A stretch of DNA of 64,000 nucleotides. It comes from Spirosoma aureum. GTDB lineage: Bacteria; Bacteroidota; Bacteroidia; Cytophagales; Spirosomataceae. Position numbers and translations under genes: made by a program. Of this stretch, positions 27,710-36,825 are shown in pieces. The notes under the pieces are model-generated. The model saw only the letters and a list, made by a program, of their open reading frames with translations. It made no database searches and had not been told where the DNA came from. The stretch covers positions 3,680,501-3,744,500 of the forward strand of contig NZ_CP050063.1 of NCBI RefSeq assembly GCF_011604685.1, read 5' to 3'. Within the stretch, counting starts at the first letter, position 1; the number at the start of each line of letters is the position of its first letter.

Positions 27710-28402
27710 CTACCCCTGCATAATCAATACGGGGATCTGCGCCTGTGCCAACACATCTTTAATCACGCTACCCCACCGCCGATGGGCTATCTGCCCCGAA
27801 CCATAGTCAAACAGCACGATCAGATCTGCCTGTAGTGCTTCAGCACGGAGAAGGATGTTTTTTGCCACATATTGAGCTGGATGGATCGCAAACGAAAAGT
27901 CGCTGATCCCTTTCGCACAGGCGAAGTCGTTTACCCAGCTACAAACCTCAACAACTTCTTCGGCGTCACGGTAATCGGTAGGGGGCATAACGTACAGGAA
28001 CTGCCTGACACCCTGTTTGTTAAGGGTAAATGGGAAAGCCTGGTTAGACTTCCGTCGATCATCCACATCCACCGCCAAAAGCACGTTTTTGGGTGGAGAA
28101 TAAATGGGAAGGGTTTTAGTGAACAATACCGAGCAGTGCGCATAGGGAACAAAAACGTCCACAGATATATTGGTTAAAAATATATCTAATAAGGTAACTG
28201 CTGGAGAGACGATCACCAGTAACTCTACAGCCTGACCGCTAATGGCACAGAGCTGTCCGCTACTGTCATTACGAATCGTTGGTGAATTCAATAGATGTAA
28301 CAAAATGACTTCCGTTTGGTAGCTATGCGCCAGGCTGACGGCTACGTACATAGGAAGGTCGGTTTCGAGACTCAAATATGTAGGGGACAGAATAGTTTTC
28401 AT
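27710..28402 (-). CDS. Universal stress protein-like protein
   Basis: 230 residues, shorter than the 275-293-residue tandem Usp proteins of this window. It still has two Usp-like halves: MKTILSPTYLSLETDLPMYV with LAHSYQTEVILLHLL, and a second starting at PPKNVLLAVDVDD. The end ADLIVLFDYGSGQ...PVLIMQG is the usual last helix-strand pair. The first half lacks a clear ATP-binding loop. It is the first gene of the probable operon with the PNPOx-CdsA fusion and diverges from the free PNPOx gene, with the palindromic site at 28472-28497 midway between. Confidence 0.8.
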   Translation of the reverse strand: MKTILSPTYLSLETDLPMYVAVSLAHSYQTEVILLHLLNSPTIRNDSSGQLCAISGQAVELLVIVSPAVTLLDIFLTNISVDVFVPYAHCSVLFTKTLPIYSPPKNVLLAVDVDDRRKSNQAFPFTLNKQGVRQFLYVMPPTDYRDAEEVVEVCSWVNDFACAKGISDFSFAIHPAQYVAKNILLRAEALQADLIVLFDYGSGQIAHRRWGSVIKDVLAQAQIPVLIMQG

Positions 28403-28471
28403 AAAGCAGGAGTTCAGGTGGATCGTAAAGATTAGTATTTAACATCTCCAACAATATGAGGCCAATACCCA

Positions 28472-28497
28472 AACAGGCTGATTTCAATCAGCCTGTT
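28472..28497. promoter_or_regulatory. CTGAT-N4-ATCAG operator candidate between divergent usp and PNPOx genes
   Basis: The full dyad is AACAGGCTGAT-TTCA-ATCAGCCTGTT, an 11-bp perfect inverted repeat whose core CTGATTTCAATCAG (28478-28491) matches the shared motif. It is 76-89 bp upstream of the usp start (28402) and 79-92 bp upstream of the PNPOx start (28570), almost exactly symmetrical. That is what one shared operator for two divergent promoters would look like. No gene ends here, so a terminator role is unlikely. Confidence 0.6.
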
Positions 28498-28569
28498 ATC
28501 TGTCGTCAATTCTAGGGAGCCGAAGAGGGTAGCATTACCTTGAGCCCGATTCTAAACTTGATATTGGCT

Positions 28570-29031
28570 ATGCGCTTTACGTTATCCCCCCGCGTAACGG
28601 ACCATGTCCTGAGTTCCCAGCTGTTTGGTCATCTTGGCACCAATGCCAATGGGCAACTAATGATCTGGCCTGTTACCTACCTCTTCGATGGACAAGCGAT
28701 TTATGGTCAAATTCAGGAAGATGAACTGACTTCGCTTTTACAAACAAATCCAAACGTTTGTTTTGAGGTGTCCGAGTTAACCAATCCCTTCGACTGGCGT
28801 AGTGTGGTGATCCAGGGTATTTATGAAGAACTACAGGGCGAGGAGCGACGTTATGTCGAGCAGCTATTAGGACCGGCGCGAATAAGCCCTATGCTTTTTC
28901 AACCTACACTCGATTTGGCTCATTTTGAGTTACCAGCAACCATCGTGTACAGGATTCGAATACGCAACAAAACGGGATATCACCAGGTAAGTCAAGTTCA
29001 GCCAGTCAATTCAAATTGTGTCCCTGCCTAG
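28570..29031 (+). CDS. Pyridoxamine 5'-phosphate oxidase-like flavin-binding protein
   Basis: 153 residues from the ATG at 28570; a TTG at 28540 would add ten residues without family similarity. It is a single PNPOx-like split-barrel domain (PVTYLFDGQAIYGQIQED, NPNVCFEVSE, DWRSVVIQGIYEELQGEE). It closely matches the N-terminal domain of the CdsA fusion gene across the intergenic operator. Such proteins bind FMN, F420 or haem and often act as small oxidoreductases or detoxifiers. No true PNPO catalytic signature is seen. The fusion and this gene probably derive from one ancestor by duplication. Confidence 0.82.
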   Translation: MRFTLSPRVTDHVLSSQLFGHLGTNANGQLMIWPVTYLFDGQAIYGQIQEDELTSLLQTNPNVCFEVSELTNPFDWRSVVIQGIYEELQGEERRYVEQLLGPARISPMLFQPTLDLAHFELPATIVYRIRIRNKTGYHQVSQVQPVNSNCVPA

Positions 29032-29129
29032 GGAATTTCCTGTAACGGCAATAAACCGTATGCTCTTTTTCGATAGCACTAAATAAGATAGTCAGCCCAG
29101 GAATGCTTTTCATTTGACCGACCAGCAAA

Positions 29130-29727
29130 AATCCCTTGGTCTATGAGATTGATGAAATTGAACGAAGCTAAGCTGATAATCTTCAGTTACCTCCTTCAGC
29201 AAATGGCAACAGCTAAACCATGTTCAGATACGAAAAGGGAGCGTTCAGAAAGAAATTGGGCAGAGAAAACTGAAAGTATCGACGTACCGGTTCACTGATG
29301 CGATAGTGCCCATTCTCCTGAAAAAGGATTGGTTCAGCCGCCGGGACGAAACTCCTTCCAGTTCGAAAGAGGTATTTATTCCTTGCCGGGCTTTATCAAA
29401 GGCCAATTAACTGAGGTCAGTGGCATAAATTCGGAACGATTTTGTCCTACCGGATGTAGAGAGAATCTCATGAGCGAATATGGCCAGCGAGTAAACTTCC
29501 TGACCTGTCGATCAGGCGTGTCCCCAAATTCGCGGCATGTGACGGGGAAATTTGTGCTGGAAAAATTGAGTTAATAAAACGCACTTCAGATAGGGCATTG
29601 TTAATCTATCCCCGAAGAAACTCGAATCATCAGTCAGTAAATCGTTGCATTGCGGACTTATTTCAGTTGGGTATGCTTTGAGGTATTCCAGATAACCCGC
29701 AAGTGACTGCTGGTTACTAAAGAGCAT
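29130..29727 (-). pseudogene. CheR-type methyltransferase remnant (possibly of a CheB-CheR hybrid)
   Basis: Translation of the minus strand gives an N-terminal CheR region (LAGYLEYLKAYPTEI, LLTDDSSFFGD), then RIWGHA-stop-STGQEVYSLAI, the SAM-binding CSTGEE(A/P)YSLA motif with its Cys replaced by a stop. It continues with FRIYATDLS-stop-LAFDKARQGIY, the second CheR motif, and a decayed C-terminal part to about 29130. The preceding 29768-29910 (minus strand) contains KKAITVVVSGTSAEEL, reminiscent of the VVLSGTG segment of CheB. The whole could therefore be the rest of a CheB-CheR-PAS hybrid sensor. It is non-functional. Confidence 0.65.
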
Positions 29728-29942
29728 ACGCTTCTAAATTCGCTGACGTATACTGGCCGGTTTCTATGAACTTAAGTCGATACCGGTTGCGGGGTTGATC
29801 AATTGAGTAACAGACATTAACTCTTCAGCCGAGGTACCGCTAACAACGACTGTAATCGCTTTTTTCATAGGCGATCTAGTTGCTCGAACAGCCATAATCG
29901 TTTCCATAAATGGCTAGAATTGGGGACTGCTGCCTTACCTGG

Positions 29943-30521
29943 TTAGTGGTATCTGCCGGTAGCGTCATTTAAGCTGGTTACACCTGAAGCTTCATTTCTG
30001 AGTAATAAGGGTCGTTTCACATACTGGTTAAGCAGTGGTCCTAACCGAGCCTGAGTCAGTTTACCATGTAAACGGTGAATACCCAGAAACAGCATTGGCG
30101 TCTGCACCACTCCATCCTGCCTTCCCTGCTCGATGTCTGCCCATATCTGGTCTTTGAGTGTTTCATCCTGAAGATCAGCCAGAAACCACTCTATCTGGAG
30201 GCCAAGCGATTTTGCCAATTCCGGAGCTGACTTAATTGAAATTGGATTCGCCTGAACAAACAGAGCCTGATGCATAACACTGTACTTACCCTGTCGTCGG
30301 GCTGCTTCAGCCATTAGTGACATGAAAAAGGCTCTGGGATGGCTCAGGTTCGGAAAATGCCGGAATTGATACGATAGTTTACCCTCGAACGGAGGGAAAA
30401 TTCTATTGACCACTTTCTGAAGTGCCTGACACCGTAGGCAACTGTAGTCGCCATATTCTACCAAACTCAGCCCGTTCGGGTTAAGATTATGAATCGATTC
30501 CTGATCGTACGATTGGCTCAT
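29943..30521 (-). CDS. DsbA-like thioredoxin-fold protein
   Basis: 192 residues. The N-terminal segment LVEYGDYSCLRCQALQ contains the CxxC active site (Cys28-Leu-Arg-Cys31) in the context typical of DsbA family (thioredoxin_4) domains. A helical insertion (about 65-120) and the cis-Pro loop VVQTPMLFLG (around 140) follow. There is no signal peptide, so it probably acts in the cytosol, like the thioredoxin domains associated with NhaA antiporters. Its likely role is disulfide exchange under stress. It is monocistronic with an FNR-like box 92-105 bp upstream. Confidence 0.85.
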   Translation of the reverse strand: MSQSYDQESIHNLNPNGLSLVEYGDYSCLRCQALQKVVNRIFPPFEGKLSYQFRHFPNLSHPRAFFMSLMAEAARRQGKYSVMHQALFVQANPISIKSAPELAKSLGLQIEWFLADLQDETLKDQIWADIEQGRQDGVVQTPMLFLGIHRLHGKLTQARLGPLLNQYVKRPLLLRNEASGVTSLNDATGRYH

Positions 30522-30612
30522 AACTTGTCTGTACAGAAACTGCTATTGTTTTTGCACAGACAAATCTAATCTTGAAGTCTTTTTTGCCGTATGACCCTCA
30601 TTAGCCTACTTA

Positions 30613-30626
30613 TTGATTCGGGTCAA
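30613..30626. promoter_or_regulatory. FNR-like box upstream of the DsbA-like gene
   Basis: TTGATTCGGGTCAA has a dyad TTGA(T)-N4-(G)TCAA with one mismatch to TTGAT-N4-ATCAA. It lies 92-105 bp before the start codon at 30521, in the same position range as the other sites of this kind in the window. Confidence 0.45.
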
Positions 30627-30692
30627 CACCCATGAGGAGGTTCTAAAATTCAGATTAGCGGCTTTGTGAAAACTAGAAATCACAAACAAGTA

Positions 30693-31130
30693 CTACTGCG
30701 TTTTGTTGCATGTCAGTTTAGTGCTTAATGCCTTTTGACAGGACTCATACAATTGCTCCTGAAAGGCAATCAATTCTTCCAGACGTTCTTCTTCCTCGGT
30801 TTGCTTAATGAGAAGTTTCCGACGATTTAGTTGATTGGTCTGCGACAGCTCGGTCAGTTCCATGGATTGACGAACAAGTAAGGCAAACCAATTTAAGGGT
30901 TTATCGTTCGGATGTTCATAAAACCGACTCCTTTCTTCTAAATGAGTATCCTTTAACACCAATCGTTCGGTTCTACCCAGCTCACAACACGCCTGCTGTT
31001 CCTGCGTATGCTTACGTAGGAGTTTTAGGCGCAACTCCATCCATATCAAACGTTTAGCCCTATACGCCTGCTTCCGTTCTATAGACATTTTCTCAGAAGG
31101 GTGAGACCGGTTGGAAGACGTTGTTTGCAT
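30693..31130 (-). CDS. Hypothetical charged helical protein
   Basis: 145 residues, rich in Arg, Lys, Glu, Gln and Leu, with almost no strand-forming segments. Long amphipathic helices at about 20-55 and 85-135 (RRKLLIKQTEEEERLEELIA) suggest coiled-coil dimerisation. It has no signal peptide, and no family is recognised. It is monocistronic between the DsbA-like gene and the histidine kinase. An exact CTGAT-N4-ATCAG site lies 199 bp upstream. Confidence 0.6.
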   Translation of the reverse strand: MQTTSSNRSHPSEKMSIERKQAYRAKRLIWMELRLKLLRKHTQEQQACCELGRTERLVLKDTHLEERSRFYEHPNDKPLNWFALLVRQSMELTELSQTNQLNRRKLLIKQTEEEERLEELIAFQEQLYESCQKALSTKLTCNKTQ

Positions 31131-31328
31131 GGCGTAAGAGCAGTTGACTCAGATAAATTAGCTATCCGTTTCCTGAATAACAGGTAGTGAAATGAACCAC
31201 AAGTCAGCGTTACTCTGACTTGATTACAGTTATTCTTTCGTTACAAATTAGTCGATGTAGCTTCCCCTGGAAGTGGTAAAAAAACCGTTATTTTTCATGA
31301 AAGTTAGACCTGTCAACCAACAAATTCC

Positions 31329-31342
31329 CTGATCAGTATCAG
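31329..31342. promoter_or_regulatory. CTGAT-N4-ATCAG palindrome
   Basis: CTGATCAGTATCAG is an exact motif match in the 342-bp gap between the charged helical protein gene (start 31130) and the end of the kinase gene (31473). The gap holds nothing else that I recognise. Only the helical-protein gene is oriented to be regulated from here. Confidence 0.5.
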
Positions 31343-31472
31343 GAATCAATCTGTTTTTACACAAATGACTGCATCTAACTTATCATTCAATGCCTCTGCC
31401 CAGATAGTATTAAATCTATCATTCAGCTAATCAGGGTATCTATTAACATCTATGCTGTCTTTTTCAATGTCT

Positions 31473-34262
31473 TTATTGACTAGCATAGGCGTCTTCATAG
31501 GGAATGCTTATCGTGATGGTAGTGCCCTGGTTTACTTCACTTTGCAGGGAAATGTCCCCGCCCATCAAGTCGATATAACGCCCTACAATGTGCAGTCCCA
31601 AACCAGTACCTGTTCTGTTGCCTACGTTTGTCGCCCTGAAAAACCGCTCGAACAGGTGTTCCTGATCCTCGGCTGAAATCCCAATGCCTTGATCCTGAAC
31701 ACTCAGTGTCAACTGACCCATCAGGCAACTCCCCCGAAGCTGTACAACCGAACCAGCCTCTGAGTACTTTAGGGCGTTGGAGAGCAGATTAACCAGGATT
31801 TTTCGTAGCAGCGAACCATCAAGCCAGACTGGACTCAGACAGGACAAGTGCGTCTGTATCGTTTGGCCGGGTTTTAACGTAGCGTTTAAATCGGTCAGTA
31901 CTTCACTCACCAGTTTAGCAATATCCACCGATGAAGGATGGGCTTCGATCTTGCCTTCCTCAAGTTTGCCTACCGAAAGAAACTCTTCGAGGATATCATT
32001 AAGGTGGTTGACGGAGGCCCGAATGCGGGCCAGATGTTTCTCTCGTTTATCCTGTTGATCGCTTGTTGTATATTTCCCAATGAGGGTGGCGGAATTGAGT
32101 AGGGCGGTTAAGGGAGATCGGAACTCGTGAGAAGCCATGGCTACGAAGCGGGATTTCAATTCACCCAACTCCTGCTCGACGGACAGGGCCTGGGTCAGTT
32201 CTTCTTTTGATTGCTTTAACTGGTTTAGCGTTTCCAGAAGTGCCTGCGTCCGATCGGCCACTTTCTCTTCCAGCTCACTATTGAGCTGTTCAATCTGGGA
32301 CTGATGAGCCAGCAATTGCCGTTCAGCCTCCTTTTTAACACTGATGTCGATGATATAGGCGACGACATACAAGGTATCATCCAGTTGGAAATGACTCAAG
32401 CTGACTTCAACCGGAAAAACCGAGCCATCTTTGCGCTGGGCATGCAGGTCTCGATTGTGACCCATAGGCCGTACCTGAGGATCAGCGTTGAAGGACTTTC
32501 GGAGTTTCTCGTGGTAGTGGCTCACACTCGAAGGCACAAGTTGTTCTATCGTGAGATTGTCCATCTCACCCGCCGGGTAACCCAGCAACCGATCAGCCAA
32601 TTGATTGGTCAAAACAATTCGACCTTGCTGATCGCAGATGATAATGCCAATTGTGGCCGTAGCGAAAATGGCTTCGTAGCTTGTCGATGGAAAATGTTTA
32701 TGGTGATCAGAATCGCTACGTTCGCTCATGGATTGTGCTGGTTTGTTTGTGATCGTTACAACAACACCATCCCCGCTTTTAACCACCGTTTGATCCCGCC
32801 AGTTTACCTGCTGACCCTCCCGAACCATGACTTTCGACTCGAAAGGCCGACCCGTTTTGACAACGTCGGCGTACCGGGCCAACAGAACTTTGTCCCTCAG
32901 TTGTGGAGAAAAATTAAATGGATTACTTCCCGCTTTCGGTTTATTTGCAGAACCATGTCCCTGCCGTCTAATCCTATTTTGAAAGGTACACCGAAAATCG
33001 ACTATCTGACCCTCCCTGGATCGTAAGGCATCAAACGCCACGATGGTATTTGGTGAACAGTCGAGTACGGTTCGAAGTTCTTCAGCTTGCTGGTGATGAG
33101 CCAGTAGGGACTGTTTAATCGAGGTGATGTCAGTGAATGTCAACATCAATAGTTCACTTTGTGGAGTGATGACAATTCGATACCAGTTCGTTTTGCCATT
33201 GTGAACAAAAGGCATTTCAAATTCCTGAACGTCAGCTCGCTCGATACCATTCATACAGCGACTCAGTAGGCCCGATGCATTCGCATCAGCAAACGCATCG
33301 GTTAGTAATTCTCCCTCAAGCGCGCGGGTCGATTTTCCAAAAAGGTCTTTCAATAGTGAATTGACCCGTGTAATTCGAAAATTGATATAGTAGTTTTTGC
33401 TATTTTTTGCACCGCGAACTACTCGTAAAATAGCAATCCCTATCGGAACGTTTTCGAGTATAGTGTGTATGAGTTGTGCCTGTTGACTGCCTTCCTCTTC
33501 GGTATGATTTGGGAGTAAACTATCCTTGTAGGTAATCATCAGCCCCCTCGAAATTCGTGTGATTTTCTCGATTCTCCAACAATCATATTCGGGATAAAAC
33601 TGTTCCCCCGTAAAGAGTTGTCCCGTTTGATAGGTATCTACATAGTGCGTAAAGAAACCATTCCTGCGTGTAGATGGGTAAATTTCTGATACTGTCCGGC
33701 CCAGAAGCTGCTGACGGGAATAACCACTCATGCTAATTCCGGCTTCATTGATCATCACAAAACGAAAATCATGAATTTCCCCTTGCGGATCATAAACAGG
33801 TTCTAAAATGGTGACATTCAGATCGAACCCATCAATAACCTCCTGAAGTCGATCACTCAGTTGACTAGTATCCTTGCTGATTTGAACTGTTGGATCATAC
33901 GAAATGACCAGGCAGTCGTCCTGTTTTATAGCCGATACATTCCTCCAGGCGTCCTCCATCCGATCACATAGGGCAAAGAGCTGGTCAATGTGCGCTGGTT
34001 GTTCCGTCTCCATTACCTGGTGAAAGTGATTAATCACGCCGGTCTTCACCAGATGAGGAAGTAGTTGATGGAGAGACTGTCCCAGCAGGTCTTTAGTCTG
34101 GCGGCCAAGGTCAAGTTCGGCCCGATTATTAATCTTGGTCAGCAACAGATCGGTCAATGCTCCATCCGGGCTTCGAATGGCCTGAAAAACCAGCACACCC
34201 TTCTGAGCTGTGGCTAAGTCATCTTTCAGGTTATTGGTTTTCAAAGGATTAGTTGGGTTCAT
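31473..34262 (-). CDS. Multi-PAS sensor histidine kinase
   Basis: 929 residues, with no transmembrane segments. About four or five PAS domains occupy residues 1-650; the last (about 525-645) is the clearest, ending in a PAC-like HAQRKDGSVFPVEVSLSHF. A short coiled coil follows, then the HisKA domain with phospho-acceptor His712 in AMASHEFRSPLTALL. The HATPase_c domain has an N box (LVNLLSNALKYS), G1 (DQGIGIS), F box (LFERFFR) and G2 (GTGLGLH). It is complete and should be active as a cytosolic, signal-sensing kinase. A response-regulator gene lies 170 bp upstream on the same strand and is the natural partner. Confidence 0.92.
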   Translation of the reverse strand: MNPTNPLKTNNLKDDLATAQKGVLVFQAIRSPDGALTDLLLTKINNRAELDLGRQTKDLLGQSLHQLLPHLVKTGVINHFHQVMETEQPAHIDQLFALCDRMEDAWRNVSAIKQDDCLVISYDPTVQISKDTSQLSDRLQEVIDGFDLNVTILEPVYDPQGEIHDFRFVMINEAGISMSGYSRQQLLGRTVSEIYPSTRRNGFFTHYVDTYQTGQLFTGEQFYPEYDCWRIEKITRISRGLMITYKDSLLPNHTEEEGSQQAQLIHTILENVPIGIAILRVVRGAKNSKNYYINFRITRVNSLLKDLFGKSTRALEGELLTDAFADANASGLLSRCMNGIERADVQEFEMPFVHNGKTNWYRIVITPQSELLMLTFTDITSIKQSLLAHHQQAEELRTVLDCSPNTIVAFDALRSREGQIVDFRCTFQNRIRRQGHGSANKPKAGSNPFNFSPQLRDKVLLARYADVVKTGRPFESKVMVREGQQVNWRDQTVVKSGDGVVVTITNKPAQSMSERSDSDHHKHFPSTSYEAIFATATIGIIICDQQGRIVLTNQLADRLLGYPAGEMDNLTIEQLVPSSVSHYHEKLRKSFNADPQVRPMGHNRDLHAQRKDGSVFPVEVSLSHFQLDDTLYVVAYIIDISVKKEAERQLLAHQSQIEQLNSELEEKVADRTQALLETLNQLKQSKEELTQALSVEQELGELKSRFVAMASHEFRSPLTALLNSATLIGKYTTSDQQDKREKHLARIRASVNHLNDILEEFLSVGKLEEGKIEAHPSSVDIAKLVSEVLTDLNATLKPGQTIQTHLSCLSPVWLDGSLLRKILVNLLSNALKYSEAGSVVQLRGSCLMGQLTLSVQDQGIGISAEDQEHLFERFFRATNVGNRTGTGLGLHIVGRYIDLMGGDISLQSEVNQGTTITISIPYEDAYASQ

Positions 34263-34365
34263 GGCTAGGGAGAGTAACGAGTGTTTCGAGAAGGAAGGGC
34301 GACGTTTACCGAAGCGCAGAGTAGAACTCAGTTTCGAATATATTGATTATCAGTGTGAAATGACG

Positions 34366-34389
34366 AAAGAAGCGGTCAAACGCTTCTTT
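34366..34389. terminator. 9-bp hairpin between response regulator and kinase
   Basis: AAAGAAGCG (34366-34374) and CGCTTCTTT (34381-34389) flank a 6-base loop, 43 bp beyond the stop of the response-regulator gene. On the minus strand it is followed only by TTTCG, so it is at best a weak terminator or attenuator before the kinase gene. Confidence 0.35.
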
Positions 34390-34432
34390 TGGTAATTCAA
34401 TCTGGTTTTCGGCTCTAACGGCTTTGCAATTT

Positions 34433-34858
34433 TTAGCGTACGTACTGGTTTGGGGTCAGCCAAAAGTCGATGGCTCGTCGCATCAGTTCACTGACTTCCT
34501 GGTAACTCTGGGGCTTAATCAGATAGGCATTAGCACCCAAGTTATAGGCTCGACGTATATCGTCGGCTAAGTCAGAAATACTGTACACGAGTAAGGGCAA
34601 ATATTTGGTTCCAGTATTGGCCCGTACCTGCTGAATAACCTCAAAGCCATTCTGGCCTGGTAGATTAAGATCAATAAGTACCAGCCTAGGCATGGGGTAG
34701 GTCTTGTCCTCGTAGATTCCTTGCTGGAGTAAATAATCGATGGCATCTGAACCATTAGACAAAACGGTGAAGCTTGGCGGATTTACCAAGTGGCTCAGTA
34801 CTCGTTTAAAAATGTCTATCTCATTGAGGTTATCTTCAATATAAAGAATGTCCAGCAT
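34433..34858 (-). CDS. Single-domain response regulator
   Basis: 141 residues, a lone receiver domain. The acidic pocket IED (Glu8, Asp9), phospho-acceptor Asp63 in LIDLNLPGQNG, Ser93/Ser95 in the VYSIS segment and conserved Lys115 in LIKPQ are all present. There is no output domain. It resembles the Rcp1-like regulators that relay phosphate from PAS or phytochrome-type kinases. Located 170 bp upstream of the multi-PAS kinase on the same strand, it is its likely partner. Confidence 0.92.
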   Translation of the reverse strand: MLDILYIEDNLNEIDIFKRVLSHLVNPPSFTVLSNGSDAIDYLLQQGIYEDKTYPMPRLVLIDLNLPGQNGFEVIQQVRANTGTKYLPLLVYSISDLADDIRRAYNLGANAYLIKPQSYQEVSELMRRAIDFWLTPNQYVR

Positions 34859-35284
34859 GATGAATCAGGATTATGTATAGTGAAAGCAACATAAAAATGG
34901 CGTGTACTGATCGAGCGAACTGTCCACCCAAGCTTACCCTACGTCGACTGTTAACAAATACGGTTGTTGGCCACCCATCAACTCTGGTAGGTTGATTTTA
35001 AATTCCGTAAGTGAAACTGGCCAAATACTATCTGACTAGTCGCTGATTCCGATCCATCGTTACTAAACGTACTGATAATTTTCTGATCAGTAGTATACCC
35101 TTTAACCGTTATATTAACTTCTGGTGCCGGATAGTAGTAACATTTGCCTATTAAACCTATTAATATACAAGACAATATGGGCAAAGGTAATTATTCTTCG
35201 AATATATGGCCCTTGGTTACGTAATAATACTCAAAACAAGGGATCGTCTGAATAACCACAAATTGGCTCGTACAATATCCATTA
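34859..35284. other. Intergenic region
   Basis: No gene recognised. A 68-codon minus-strand frame (34978-35184) has one hydrophobic stretch but no family resemblance. CTGATTCCGATCC at about 35043-35055 is one base off the TGAT-N4-ATCA motif but is not close to a start codon. Confidence 0.3.
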
Positions 35285-35821
35285 CTACATTGCCGGCAAA
35301 GTCAACGTTTCTCGTAATCTCTTCACGACTGTATCAGTTAAACTTCTTACGTCCCTGGCCGTTAAGTGGTAAGTCGATGTATCTTTTCGGGTGGGTTTCG
35401 GAGCGGCTGGCAGTAGAGTAGCAATAGACAGATCGACAAGTGCAACAGGCCTTTTTCCCAGTCTCATTTGTAGTTCGTCGTCAAGCTTAGGGTTTGCGCC
35501 GTCGGCCCCTCCACTTATCGAGACGAACACATAGTTGCCTATACGGGCTTTGAGTTGCTGAAAGCATGAACGGAGTGGTGATGCAATATGGCCCATCCAA
35601 ATAGGGCTTACAAAAATTACCAGCTCATTCCCTTTCACCATATTCAGTACTGGAGTTACCTGTGGCGTCCGGTTAAACAATAGATCAAGGATAATTGTCC
35701 ACATCGTTCGAGAGCTGGGTTCTGTGATTCTGATGTGTTCCGCCGACAATGCTAATGCTATACTGGCGGCTAAGGTATCGTTGTTACCCGTTAATGAGTA
35801 TGATATAACTATTATCTTCAT
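35285..35821 (-). CDS. Flavodoxin-family protein
   Basis: 178 residues. The N-terminal KIIVISYSLTGNNDTLA is the flavodoxin phosphate loop (S-x-T-G-N-x-x-x-[LV]A), here with Asp-Thr at the end. ELVIFVSPIWMGHIASPLRS matches the conserved P-[IV]-[WY]-x-G-x-[MI]-x-x-P segment, and NYVFVSISGGADG the third FMN loop. It probably binds FMN and serves as an electron carrier or haem/quinone-related reductase. It is cytosolic. It ends a leftward run with the DUF998 pseudogene 56 bp upstream. Confidence 0.85.
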   Translation of the reverse strand: MKIIVISYSLTGNNDTLAASIALALSAEHIRITEPSSRTMWTIILDLLFNRTPQVTPVLNMVKGNELVIFVSPIWMGHIASPLRSCFQQLKARIGNYVFVSISGGADGANPKLDDELQMRLGKRPVALVDLSIATLLPAAPKPTRKDTSTYHLTARDVRSLTDTVVKRLRETLTLPAM

Positions 35822-35877
35822 GGCTGGGCTTTTACTTGTTTATTGCTGTCGAGCAGATGGGTTCGTTTTCTCAGGAG

Positions 35878-36603
35878 TCAATCACTGGTAGTTTTTATCT
35901 CCGATGCATGTTTAGCTATGTTATAAGCAGGTAAATGCTTAGATGGACCAGGTAATTTTTCTGCCCGCAAGAAATCAAAGGCCAGTACCATCATCCAAAT
36001 TATATAACCATAGATATTGATACGTTCCTTAATCCCCAGCCACGGCGTTGGCATAGCTACTGCTATTCTGGGAGCGTCTAGACCCGCCCAAATTCCGAAC
36101 AGGAGAAGTATAGAGATGGTCAGGATAGAATAGATACGGAACCACTTTCCAGATGAAGTGGCACCAAATCCAATAATCAGTAGGATCAGTAGTATGGTAA
36201 TACTCGTAAGCACGAGATGCATAGCATTTTTACGGAGATTGGCATCCAGTTGCATTGGGTAGAATATGGCTACTTAATCAACCAACCCGAGTCCGATCAA
36301 AAGACCACCTGTTATATGCAGTGATAGCTTACGACCTGAAGCTCCCCAGATGCCAATCCCGAAGGCAATTTCAAGCAGCGCATATAGTGTTAGCCACGGA
36401 ATCAGGAAAGGTCTTGTCGGAGCACCGATTGCCCTCAGCTCGCTCACCGATTTGTCCGCATAACTATAATCTTCCCACTGTACAGCGGCAAGAATGTCGG
36501 TACTGATATAAAGCACGGAAGCGATAATGCCACAGAAAAGTAACGCTTTTTTCAACCAATTTTTTTCAAAAAAATCGGTTGAAACTAATCTTGTCACAGT
36601 CAT
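35878..36603 (-). pseudogene. DUF998 membrane protein interrupted by one in-frame stop
   Basis: The gene reads as two halves in the same frame: 36603 to a TAA at 36274-36276, then through to 35878. Removing that one stop gives a complete membrane protein of about 241 residues with six or so helices and the DUF998 features: the first half has SYADKSVSELRAIGAPTRPF, the second the LVLTSITILLILLIIGFGA helix and MPTPWLGIKERINIYGY. The stop falls in the cytosolic loop before the QLDANLRKNAMH segment. Everything else looks intact, so the inactivation is recent, or the stop is a sequencing error. Confidence 0.75.
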
Positions 36604-36825
36604 ACTATTTTTAGTAAAGTTTACCGGTCTAATCGGCTTTTATCAGACCTCCGGTTGTCGCCCCGAAATCCTCCGTAAACGCTCTTTTTCAGTACTCTAG
36701 GATAATCAACGGATATGGTCATTCACGCGAATGGGCAGATGATAGATCCTGGCCACCACCCGGTTTAGATTTGGCACAAAAGTATAGTTGCCCTGCACAG
36801 ACCACCAGCATTGGCGACAGGCTAT

